A DNA stretch of 7,238 bases, taken from assembly GCA_019242435.1 (NCBI GenBank), contig JAFAVN010000353.1, positions 1-7,238 of the forward strand, given 5' to 3'. Below are positions 1-5,679 of the stretch, piece after piece; positions within the stretch are counted from its first letter, which is position 1; each line of letters opens with the position of its first letter. A program made the position numbers and the translations under genes. The notes under the pieces were generated by a model. That model made no database searches. It was not told the origin of the DNA and saw only the letters and a program-made list of their open reading frames with translations. The DNA comes from Verrucomicrobiota bacterium (GTDB taxonomy: Bacteria > Verrucomicrobiota > Verrucomicrobiia > Chthoniobacterales > JAFAMB01).

Positions 1-787
1 TGCGAGAAAGAGAGCCCGGGTAGCGGCGAATTTGCTGCCACTTCGCCTCCAGAGAAAACAGATTTTTCGGAGGTTTTACCGGATCAGTGGCGGGTTCCTT
101 TTGAGCCCTCGCTAAGCCTTCGCAAAAAACTGGATCGCTGGTGTACTGGGCAATGCCCATTCCACGTAAAAATGGCAAAGAGCCAAGGCTCAGATCTCTC
201 GGTCGCCAACCAAGAAGCGTGGTGTCCAGCGTTACCACAAGCGCCCGGCAACCGCAGGCCTCCGCCCGATGAAGAAAGCTGATCACTAACCGGTCGTCCT
301 TACTCCAATAGAGTTGGAACCACCGTACCCCGTCACCCATCGCAGTAGCGCACGTTTCCATGGGCACAGAAGCCTGGTTGGAAAAGATAAGAGGGATTCT
401 CTCTGCTGCTGCTGCCCGAGCCACTGCCAGGTCGGCCCGAGCGTGAACCATTTCCAGTACGCCGATGGGAGCGAGAATCAGAGGCGTCGGCAAGCGCTCG
501 CCAAAAAGCGTGAGTGATAGATCACGCCGGGACACGTCACGAAGCATCCTCGGAACAATCCTCCATCGATCAAAAGCAGCTCGATTCGCGACCATGGTTC
601 GCTCGTTTCCTGCACCGCCTGCGACATAGGCGAATCCTCTTTTTGTCATTACCCGGCGGGCGCATTCCTCAAGAGCCGAGATATCCACCGGAACCCGCGG
701 GACCTTGTGTCCGAGGCCGTGCACAAAGATCAACCGCTGTCGTCGGTTTCCGTATTCTGGAGAAGGCTGGTCAGAATGATGCCCCAT
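1..787 (-). CDS. FMN-dependent alpha-hydroxy-acid oxidase, lactate 2-monooxygenase-like (partial, C-terminus beyond left edge)
   Basis: This open frame has no stop from 787 down to the window edge and gives 262 residues of a protein normally near 390. It belongs to the FMN-dependent alpha-hydroxy-acid dehydrogenase/oxidase superfamily (TIM barrel, cytoplasmic), which oxidises 2-hydroxy acids to 2-oxo acids; lactate 2-monooxygenase decarboxylates its product. Visible family marks are the EYG..RQ..I...GL N-terminus (residues 11-25), YVAGGAGNE (54-62), PRML (79-82), APIGV (106-110) of the flavin site, FQLYW (157-161), and TLDTTLLGWRPRDL (186-199) followed by LPFLRG and SDPVF, the pattern of the lactate 2-monooxygenase subgroup. 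The catalytic His and Arg of the NHGGR motif lie beyond the edge. ATG at 787 is chosen because AGGA sits 7 bases upstream; an in-frame ATG at 823 would add 12 residues but has no such site. The gene is divergent from the TetR regulator, a likely controller. Substrate unknown: lactate, mandelate or another 2-hydroxy acid. Confidence 0.9.
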   Translation of the reverse strand, partial: MGHHSDQPSPEYGNRRQRLIFVHGLGHKVPRVPVDISALEECARRVMTKRGFAYVAGGAGNERTMVANRAAFDRWRIVPRMLRDVSRRDLSLTLFGERLPTPLILAPIGVLEMVHARADLAVARAAAAERIPLIFSNQASVPMETCATAMGDGVRWFQLYWSKDDRLVISFLHRAEACGCRALVVTLDTTLLGWRPRDLSLGSLPFLRGMGIAQYTSDPVFCEGLARAQKEPATDPVKPPKNLFSLEAKWQQIRRYPGSLSR

Positions 788-795
788 ATAAGTGT

Positions 796-828
796 CCTGT
801 CCCCATAAATAACCCTGTCCCATAAATA
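796..828. repeat. Tandem direct repeat, two copies of a 15-16 base unit
   Basis: CCTGTCCCCATAAATA (796-811) is followed two bases later by CCTGTCCCATAAATA (814-828). The copies differ only by one C, and their period is 18 bases. The repeat sits directly upstream of the chosen start of the FMN oxidase gene and includes its alternative start at 823. It could be a direct-repeat operator, a slippage duplication, or a fragment of the GTGTCCTGTCCCC-type repeats that I recall near REP-associated tyrosine transposases. The last idea rests on memory only. Confidence 0.7.
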
Positions 829-930
829 GCCCAGGTTTCGCTCTCGGCCAGTTGGCGGTTTTCAAGGGCGTACAGCGAGCATGTCTGAACTGATACCCAA
901 GGAGTGATCGGCGCAGCCGAGGAAAATAGA

Positions 931-943
931 AAACCGAAGGTTT
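931..943. promoter_or_regulatory. Short perfect inverted repeat in the FMN oxidase/TetR intergenic region
   Basis: AAACC (931-935) and GGTTT (939-943) are perfect inverted arms around GAA. The site lies in the 190-base divergent gap (788-977), 34 bases before the chosen start of the TetR gene. It is a candidate operator for that regulator, but it is short and could occur by chance. I found no convincing -35/-10 pair elsewhere in the gap. Confidence 0.25.
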
Positions 944-977
944 GCGAGGGGTGATTGGTCGTGGAATTCATTCCGGC

Positions 978-1679
978 ATGGCTGCCACTGGTCCTCACGT
1001 TGCTAAAAAACAGATCAGAAAGCGCGAACATAAACGCATTTCTAAGTCAAAATCGGACAGTCCCGGGCGAAGGAACAACCCGGAACGGACTAAGCAGGAC
1101 ATTTTGACGGTAGCGACGAAGGAGTTTGCCAGGAATGGGTTTACTGGTGGCCGAGTTGACACGATTGCGGCCAAGACCCGCACCACGAAGCGGATGATTT
1201 ACTATTATTTCGGCAGCAAAGAAGGTCTTTATATCGCCGTTTTGGAAAAGGTCTATTCAGGCATCCGGGCCATCGAATCCCAATTGTACCTGGAAGAGTT
1301 GGGACCAGAAGAGGCGATCCGGCAGCTAATCCAAACGACCTTTGACTATGACGAGGAACACCCCGATTTCATTCGGTTGGTGAGTATTGAGAACATCCAT
1401 CGAGCCGAGCATTTGAAAAAATCAGGGGTCATACGCGAACTCAACCAAGCGATTATCGGAATGTTATCGGCTATCTTGCAGCGAGGCAGAGCTCAAGGAG
1501 TCTTCCGGGCCGAAATCGATCCGGTTGATCTGCACATGCTCATTAGCGCGTTCTGTTTATTTCGAGTTTCGAACCGGTACACGTTCGGCACGATCTTTCG
1601 CCGGAACTTTTCGGCGCCTCACGTGCGACAGCAGCACAGGCGAATCATTACCGATGCCGTTCTAAGGTTCCTCAGATAA
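978..1679 (+). CDS. TetR/AcrR-family transcriptional regulator
   Basis: This is a 233-residue one-component repressor-type protein. The N-terminal DNA-binding domain spans about residues 36-85: ERTKQDILTVATKEFARNGF is helix 1, then the helix-turn-helix (TIAAKTRTTKRMIYYYF) ending in the classic YYYFGSKEGLY. The rest is an all-helical ligand-binding and dimerisation domain ending in VLRFLR. An unusually long basic tail (Lys/Arg-rich, residues 10-32) precedes the DNA-binding domain. The start is uncertain: ATG 978 has no clear ribosome binding site, GTG 951 has AAGG 10 bases upstream, and TTG 942 is also in frame. The gene is divergent from the FMN oxidase, so it probably represses that gene and itself in response to a small acid or aromatic ligand; this is inference from layout. 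It converges on the transporter gene with 56 bases between the stops, and no clear hairpin terminator is visible there. Confidence 0.92.
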   Translation: MAATGPHVAKKQIRKREHKRISKSKSDSPGRRNNPERTKQDILTVATKEFARNGFTGGRVDTIAAKTRTTKRMIYYYFGSKEGLYIAVLEKVYSGIRAIESQLYLEELGPEEAIRQLIQTTFDYDEEHPDFIRLVSIENIHRAEHLKKSGVIRELNQAIIGMLSAILQRGRAQGVFRAEIDPVDLHMLISAFCLFRVSNRYTFGTIFRRNFSAPHVRQQHRRIITDAVLRFLR

Positions 1680-1735
1680 GCCTGAAGACGTTTCTAGAGC
1701 CTTCTTCGGTCGGAACTTGGGCATCACTTTCGGAT

Positions 1736-3043
1736 TTAAAGCTCGATCCGGCGAACATCGCCGAGGATAAAGATATAAGAAAAGGCGCCAAGAAGGCCGA
1801 CCGAGGCAATATAGGCTAAGGCCCCGACGAACGAACCGGTAGCATGAACAATGAACCCAATTACCATCGGGGTGATGATCCCCGCGAGGTTCGCTGCAAA
1901 ATTGAATACGCCCCCGGTAAGACCCATCAGGTTCTTCGGCGCGATGTCTGAGATCACGGTCCAGCCGAGGCCGGTCATTCCTTGCGCGAAGAAGGCCACG
2001 GACATGATGAGGATGATGACGATGTTGTTGTCGCAATAATTTGCCGCAATGATAGTGGATGCTAATAGTAAGCCGGTGATGATGGGGAGTTTTCTGGCCA
2101 GACTAGCAGAACCGGTTCGCTTCAGTAATCGGTCTGACCACCAGCCTCCGGCCATCACCCCAAGTGATGCTCCCAGAAAAGGTAGTACGGCAAGAAAACC
2201 CGCCTTCACCCAGGCCATGTGGCGTTGATCCGCTAAATATGTGGGGAACCACGTCAAGAAAAACACCAGAGTGGAGTTACCTCCGAACTGCCCGAGACAA
2301 GCGCCCCACATCTGGCGCTTAGTTAGCAGCTTGCTAATTAATTGCCAAGAAAAAGTGGTCGAACCGGTCTTGGCCGCCGTCAATCCGCCGCCAGCGGCGA
2401 TATAACTAAGTTCAGCACTATTTACTCGCCTGCTGTCACTCGGCTCACGGTAGCCGAACCACCACGCTAGGCCGAACAGGATTCCGATCCCCCCAACAAC
2501 GATAAACAATGCTCGCCAACCAAACTGAGCGACGATCCAGAACAAAATCGGGCTCAGAAATGCAAGCCCAACGTATTCACCTACCGTATAAATACTTGTA
2601 GCCCGCGCCCGCTCGTTTTGGGGAAACCATACCGCCACGATTCGGCCGTTCGCAGGAAAACAGGGCGCCTCAAAGAGACCGAGTCCAAGTCGGAGAGCAA
2701 GGAGCGAGTACAATCCGCTGGCAGCACTCTGCAGCAAGGTGCACAAGGACCAAAAAATAACTGAGATGAAGTAGATTAGCTTAGTTCCAAATCGATCTAG
2801 CAGAACGCCGCCCGGTACCTGAGCCGCTGCATAGGTCCACGAGAAAGCCGAAAATAGAATACCGAGAGCGACTGGATCAAGCCGAAGCTCTTTCGATAGT
2901 GAAGGCGCCGCAATACTGAGCACCGTCCGATCCAGGTAATTGATCATGGTGCAGCTGGCGACAAGCGCCAGGATGGAGAATCGGACCCGCGTCGGACGCA
3001 GTGATTTATCTTGTCGAATAACCGGCTCAGTACTTTTAGGCAT
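1736..3043 (-). CDS. MFS transporter, anion:cation symporter-like (organic acid uptake)
   Basis: This is a 435-residue integral membrane protein, the usual length for a 12-helix major facilitator. The N-terminal segment with MINYLDRTVLSIAAP (about residues 33-47) is typical of the anion:cation symporter (ACS) group, which contains hexuronate, galactonate and glucarate importers. The loop between helices 2 and 3 carries PGGVLLDRFGTK (77-88), the MFS signature with conserved Gly, Asp and Arg. A further conserved stretch, EAPCFPANGRIVAVWFPQNERARA, begins near residue 123 (helix 4 and the following loop). Hydrophobic helices continue to the C-terminus. The gene lies 29 bases downstream of the shikimate/quinate dehydrogenase on the same strand, so the two are probably co-transcribed. 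The likely cargo is therefore a hydroxylated carboxylate such as shikimate or quinate, taken up with protons or sodium. This substrate is inferred from context. No strong ribosome binding site precedes the ATG. Confidence 0.93.
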   Translation of the reverse strand: MPKSTEPVIRQDKSLRPTRVRFSILALVASCTMINYLDRTVLSIAAPSLSKELRLDPVALGILFSAFSWTYAAAQVPGGVLLDRFGTKLIYFISVIFWSLCTLLQSAASGLYSLLALRLGLGLFEAPCFPANGRIVAVWFPQNERARATSIYTVGEYVGLAFLSPILFWIVAQFGWRALFIVVGGIGILFGLAWWFGYREPSDSRRVNSAELSYIAAGGGLTAAKTGSTTFSWQLISKLLTKRQMWGACLGQFGGNSTLVFFLTWFPTYLADQRHMAWVKAGFLAVLPFLGASLGVMAGGWWSDRLLKRTGSASLARKLPIITGLLLASTIIAANYCDNNIVIILIMSVAFFAQGMTGLGWTVISDIAPKNLMGLTGGVFNFAANLAGIITPMVIGFIVHATGSFVGALAYIASVGLLGAFSYIFILGDVRRIEL

Positions 3044-3072
3044 GGTTCGGGGAACGTTTTGTTTGGAAAAAG

Positions 3073-3969
3073 CTAACCTTTATTGAGTGAGGCAAAATGG
3101 TCGAGCATCCTCTCAGTGTCCGGCATCATTCCGGTAAACAGCCGAAAGGCTTCTGCCGCCTGCAGTACAGCCATACCTCCGCCATTCAATGTGTGACATC
3201 CGATACGCCGGGCCACCCGCAAGAGCTCGGTCTCGAGTGGGACATAAACCACTTCGCAAATCCATAGTTTCGGGGTTAATAATTGAGGTGGAAACGGTAG
3301 ACCTGGATGACCAGCCATACCGGTGGGAGTGGCGTGGATTAGCCCATCCGCGTTCCGAAGAGCTTCTGCCAAATTCGTACCAGCACTAATCCTCTCGTTA
3401 GCGATGCCCTTACTCAAGCGACTTACTACCTGGTTCGCTCGCTCCGATTGCTGATCGAACACGCTTAACCGCCTTACCCCCAGCATGAGCGCTGCGTAAG
3501 CGGTGGCTGCGCCTGCACCTCCGGCGCCGAGTTGAACTACAGTGTCAAGCTTGGCGCGAGGAAGCCCGCGGCGAAACGCTTCCGCGAATCCCGACCAATC
3601 AGTGTTGTGCCCGATGCGTCTTCCGTCTTTGAATAGGACAGTGTTGACCGCTCCGACATGCGCCGCCTGGGCGGAAAGCTCGTGCAAGTAGGGGATCACG
3701 ATCTGCTTGCATGGATAGGTGATATTGAGGCCGGCAAATCCCTTTTTTTCCGCGTCGTCCAAAAGCCTTGGCAAGCGGTCAGGGCCGGCGTTGAGCGTTT
3801 CCAGATCGATCAACTCATAGGAAAATTGTAGCCCATGTGCAGCCGCTTCGTGAAGATGAAGAGCGGGACTCCGGGAGCCCTGGATTCCGGAGCCGATCAA
3901 TCCGGCCTTTATCGTGTTTGCAGCGGCAATACTCGGACTATCTTGCAGCAAGAAAAGACCGTCAATCAT
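3073..3969 (-). CDS. aroE: Shikimate/quinate 5-dehydrogenase family protein (AroE-like, catabolic type)
   Basis: This 298-residue cytoplasmic oxidoreductase interconverts shikimate and 3-dehydroshikimate (or quinate and 3-dehydroquinate). The substrate domain shows SRSP (32-35), NITYPCK with the catalytic Lys88, and NTDWSGF with Asp124. The nucleotide domain has GAGGAG (148-153), ATPTGM (213-218), a YVPLETELL segment (242-250) and NGGGM...Q270. After the second strand it reads VFDQQSERA, so Asp172 sits where NADP-dependent AroE has Asn-Arg-Thr. Acidic residues here favour NAD in the Corynebacterium quinate/shikimate dehydrogenase (QsuD), which this protein resembles strongly across its length, including the FTG.MPD...M..HF-like tail. 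This suggests degradation rather than aromatic amino acid synthesis. The N-terminus is about 20 residues longer than E. coli AroE. ATG 3969 has no visible ribosome binding site, so the true start could differ. The gene is first in a probable operon with the transporter. The symbol denotes the family, not the proven pathway. Confidence 0.93.
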   Translation of the reverse strand: MIDGLFLLQDSPSIAAANTIKAGLIGSGIQGSRSPALHLHEAAAHGLQFSYELIDLETLNAGPDRLPRLLDDAEKKGFAGLNITYPCKQIVIPYLHELSAQAAHVGAVNTVLFKDGRRIGHNTDWSGFAEAFRRGLPRAKLDTVVQLGAGGAGAATAYAALMLGVRRLSVFDQQSERANQVVSRLSKGIANERISAGTNLAEALRNADGLIHATPTGMAGHPGLPFPPQLLTPKLWICEVVYVPLETELLRVARRIGCHTLNGGGMAVLQAAEAFRLFTGMMPDTERMLDHFASLNKG

Positions 3970-3988
3970 AAATGGACGAACTAGTTAG

Positions 3989-4174
3989 TTACACTTGACT
4001 TGAATAGCGCCTGCTGTCCGGTCGGGGTTCTTCTGGATTTGCCGGGTCATAGATTTCCTTGATGGGAGCGTTCTCTGCCATGTCCCAGACCCTGAACATC
4101 GCGACTTAAGCCATCTGGCCGCGCTGTGCCGCCGCAGGCACTGAAGGAACGTCTCGACCAAACAAAGAATTTTT
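3989..4174 (-). pseudogene. Possible coding remnant with one in-frame stop
   Basis: The gap between the dehydrogenase and the XRE-cupin gene contains a minus-strand frame that reads like the tail of a protein: LFGRDVPSVPAAAQRGQMA, then a TAA (4106-4108), then FRVWDMAENAPIKEIYDPA and NPEEPRPDSRRYSSQV, ending with TAA at 3989-3991. The part after the internal stop could itself be a 36-residue ORF from ATG 4099. The composition (proline- and acid-rich, with a clean C-terminal end) looks protein-like, but I cannot name a family. It may be the end of a decayed enzyme gene, a small real gene, or chance. It also occupies the space where the dehydrogenase promoter should lie. Confidence 0.3.
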
Positions 4175-4176
4175 GG

Positions 4177-4782
4177 TTATCGATTTAGCAGTACCTTGGT
4201 TGTTCCCGCTCCATTGAACCCGGTTTCCAAGGTCAGAATCGCGGCATACCGCGCAGGTTTACCGCTAAGGTTCCGAAAGGTGTTGCTCGCAGCAAGCCGC
4301 ATGTGCAGGCAATCGCCTGTCCTGAGGCTATAAACTGCACCCGCTAATTCTATCTCGATCTCACCCTTCAAAACCCAGACATGTTGCTCGATTACCCGAA
4401 AATTGCTCCGGTCGAATGAAACCTCGGCGCCTGCTGGAAATTCGATTTCCACGATCCTGATCGGGGACCCGGTCCCTGCCGGTGCCACCTCGCGCCGGAT
4501 ATAGCCGCTGCGTGGATCTTGCCAGACTGGCTGTTCGGTGCGCCGCAACAACGGGGAGTCGGCGTCACGTGCGAACAGGGCGGACAAGGTGATACCGAGT
4601 CCGTCGCACAGCTTGTCCAAGACGACCGCACTGGCATGCACCTCACCTCGTTCGATACGCGAAATCATGGCTCGGCTGACACCGGTGCGGGCTGCGATTT
4701 CTTCTAGCGAAAGCCTCAGGTCCGCTCGCCTAGCGGCTACGCGTTGACCAATCCAAAGTGGCAACTCATTTCCCGGATCCAC
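4177..4782 (-). CDS. XRE-family transcriptional regulator with C-terminal cupin domain
   Basis: This 201-residue DNA-binding protein has an XRE/Cro-type helix-turn-helix at about residues 12-70, with the typical LSLEEIAARTGVSRAMISRIERGE core, and a cupin_2 beta-barrel at about 108-190 (EQHVWVLKGEIEIEL, then GDCLH and FRN). Proteins of this design are one-domain sensors that repress or activate nearby catabolic genes on binding a small molecule. The cupin metal ligands look incomplete: His134 is present, but the second-motif position usually filled by His is Asn167, so metal binding may be lost. GTG 4782 is the first start after an in-frame TGA and lacks an obvious ribosome binding site. The gene is divergent from the methyltransferase and lies 207 bases upstream of the dehydrogenase on the same strand, so it may regulate either side or both. 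Confidence 0.92.
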   Translation of the reverse strand: MDPGNELPLWIGQRVAARRADLRLSLEEIAARTGVSRAMISRIERGEVHASAVVLDKLCDGLGITLSALFARDADSPLLRRTEQPVWQDPRSGYIRREVAPAGTGSPIRIVEIEFPAGAEVSFDRSNFRVIEQHVWVLKGEIEIELAGAVYSLRTGDCLHMRLAASNTFRNLSGKPARYAAILTLETGFNGAGTTKVLLNR

Positions 4783-4825
4783 GATCTGAGAATGTCATCT
4801 CTTATCATAGAGTCAAGCCACGTGT

Positions 4826-4835
4826 CGCCATGGCG
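4826..4835. promoter_or_regulatory. 10-base perfect palindrome near the XRE-cupin start
   Basis: CGCCATGGCG reads the same on both strands, and the palindrome CACGTG (4819-4824) is one base upstream. It lies 44 bases upstream of the XRE-cupin start codon, so it is a possible operator. There is no second copy to support it. Confidence 0.2.
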
Positions 4836-4887
4836 CCGGGAGGAATGGAACTCTTTACTGGTTTCAAACTGCTTCCGACGAGAAAAA

Positions 4888-4929
4888 GTTAAACGGTACT
4901 CACGCGCTGTTCTGCAGTACGATATTAAC
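4888..4929. promoter_or_regulatory. Nested inverted repeat, candidate operator in the divergent region
   Basis: Two pairs of arms share a centre near 4908: the outer pair is GTTAA (4888-4892) and TTAAC (4925-4929), and the inner pair is GTACT (4896-4900) and AGTAC (4916-4920), with a 15-base middle. The site lies between the divergent XRE-cupin and methyltransferase starts and would fit a dimeric regulator contacting one face of the helix. The rest of this 229-base gap (4783-5011) shows no clear promoter consensus or further gene. Confidence 0.3.
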
Positions 4930-5011
4930 GATTGGCTAACCCATTTATTTGGGACCGCAGGTAGTAACTGAATGACGCAGCCCTTTTTGCTGTTTTTCGA
5001 GAAACCTCCGC

Positions 5012-5632
5012 ATGAGTGACTCCGCCGTTCGTCAAGCTTACGATAGACAAGCTCAGGATTATGATCGCCGCTGGAGCCGCTACCTCAGGCAGACGTTAAC
5101 TTTTCTTAGGTCTTGGGCCGAGATTCTGGAGTCTGCGGCTGTGCTGGATGTGGGCTGTGGAACGGGAGAGTTCGAGTGGTTACTATTGCATGAGCAACCC
5201 AACCAACGGATTGTCGGGGTTGACTTATCCGAAGAAATGCTGCGAGTTGCCCGCGCGAAATGCGGCTCCTTCCCGAATGTCAGCTTCATCGGTGCGAGCG
5301 CCTCTCATCTGCCGTTTCCGGCCCAGCATTTTGACACGATCGTGTCGGCGAGCGCTCTCCACTATTTCGCGGAGCCCAATAGATGCTTGAGCGAGATGCA
5401 CCGGGTTCTGAGGCGAGGCGGTTCACTCACAATTCTGGATTGGTGCAAGGATTACCTTTTATGCCGAGTCTATGACGCCGCATTCAAATTGGCTCAGCCT
5501 GCCTACAAATCCTCCTACACCGAACGGGAATTTTGTCGGATGTTGGCGTCAGCTGGGTTTCAGGTCAAAGTCAGCAAAAAAACCAGCCTCACGTTGGTCG
5601 GCGGCATCATGATTGCAACCGCTATAGCCTGA
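5012..5632 (+). CDS. Class I SAM-dependent methyltransferase (Methyltransf_11/UbiE-like)
   Basis: This 206-residue cytoplasmic protein has the Rossmann-type AdoMet fold in order: motif I VLDVGCGTGEF (44-54) binds the methionine part of AdoMet, VGVDLSEEML (68-77) includes the ribose-binding acid Asp71, FDTIVSASALHYF (107-119) is the motif II region, and LRRGGSLTILDW (133-144) is motif III. The N-terminal AYDRQAQDYDRRW helix is typical of small-molecule methyltransferases. The C-terminal part is short and has no substrate-defining domain that I recognise, so the methyl acceptor is unknown. It lies 47 bases upstream of the ThDP enzyme on the same strand, and the two are probably one transcript. 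It might modify an acid or phenolic intermediate of that pathway, but this is speculation. ATG 5012 has only a weak purine stretch upstream. Confidence 0.92.
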   Translation: MSDSAVRQAYDRQAQDYDRRWSRYLRQTLTFLRSWAEILESAAVLDVGCGTGEFEWLLLHEQPNQRIVGVDLSEEMLRVARAKCGSFPNVSFIGASASHLPFPAQHFDTIVSASALHYFAEPNRCLSEMHRVLRRGGSLTILDWCKDYLLCRVYDAAFKLAQPAYKSSYTEREFCRMLASAGFQVKVSKKTSLTLVGGIMIATAIA

Positions 5633-5669
5633 CTATCTACACTGCCGGGCAACATTCCGGAAGCGTTTT

Positions 5670-5674
5670 AGGAG
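5670..5674 (+). promoter_or_regulatory. Ribosome binding site deciding a GTG start
   Basis: AGGAG lies 5 bases before GTG 5680. It is the best Shine-Dalgarno site in the window. The in-frame ATG at 5701 has nothing comparable, so GTG 5680 is preferred as the start of the ThDP enzyme. Confidence 0.7.
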
Positions 5675-5679
5675 AGACT

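Noticed and set aside
314..825. Two plus-strand open frames (314-517 and 514-825)
   Set aside because: They lie opposite the FMN oxidase gene, whose minus-strand translation has clear family motifs; their own translations are low-complexity shadows.
771..1031. Minus-strand frame of 86 codons across the divergent intergenic region
   Set aside because: It overlaps the starts of both flanking genes in other frames and has no recognisable motif.
1680..1735. Possible bidirectional terminator between the convergent TetR and transporter genes
   Set aside because: Only a 5-base GAAGA/TCTTC pairing with a long loop is visible, with no T-tract on either side.
1662..2039. Overlapping frames on both strands near the transporter end
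   Set aside because: They are out-of-frame readings of the MFS gene; the Arg/His-rich translation is typical of a shadow frame.
4157..4177. Inverted repeat ACCAAA/TTTGGT considered as a terminator for the XRE-cupin gene
   Set aside because: The arms are only 6 bases and AT-rich, they overlap the stop codon, and no T-run follows on the minus strand.
4744..4971. Plus-strand 75-codon frame upstream of the methyltransferase
   Set aside because: It begins inside the XRE-cupin gene from a TTG with no ribosome binding site and shows no domain; the region is better explained as a divergent promoter.
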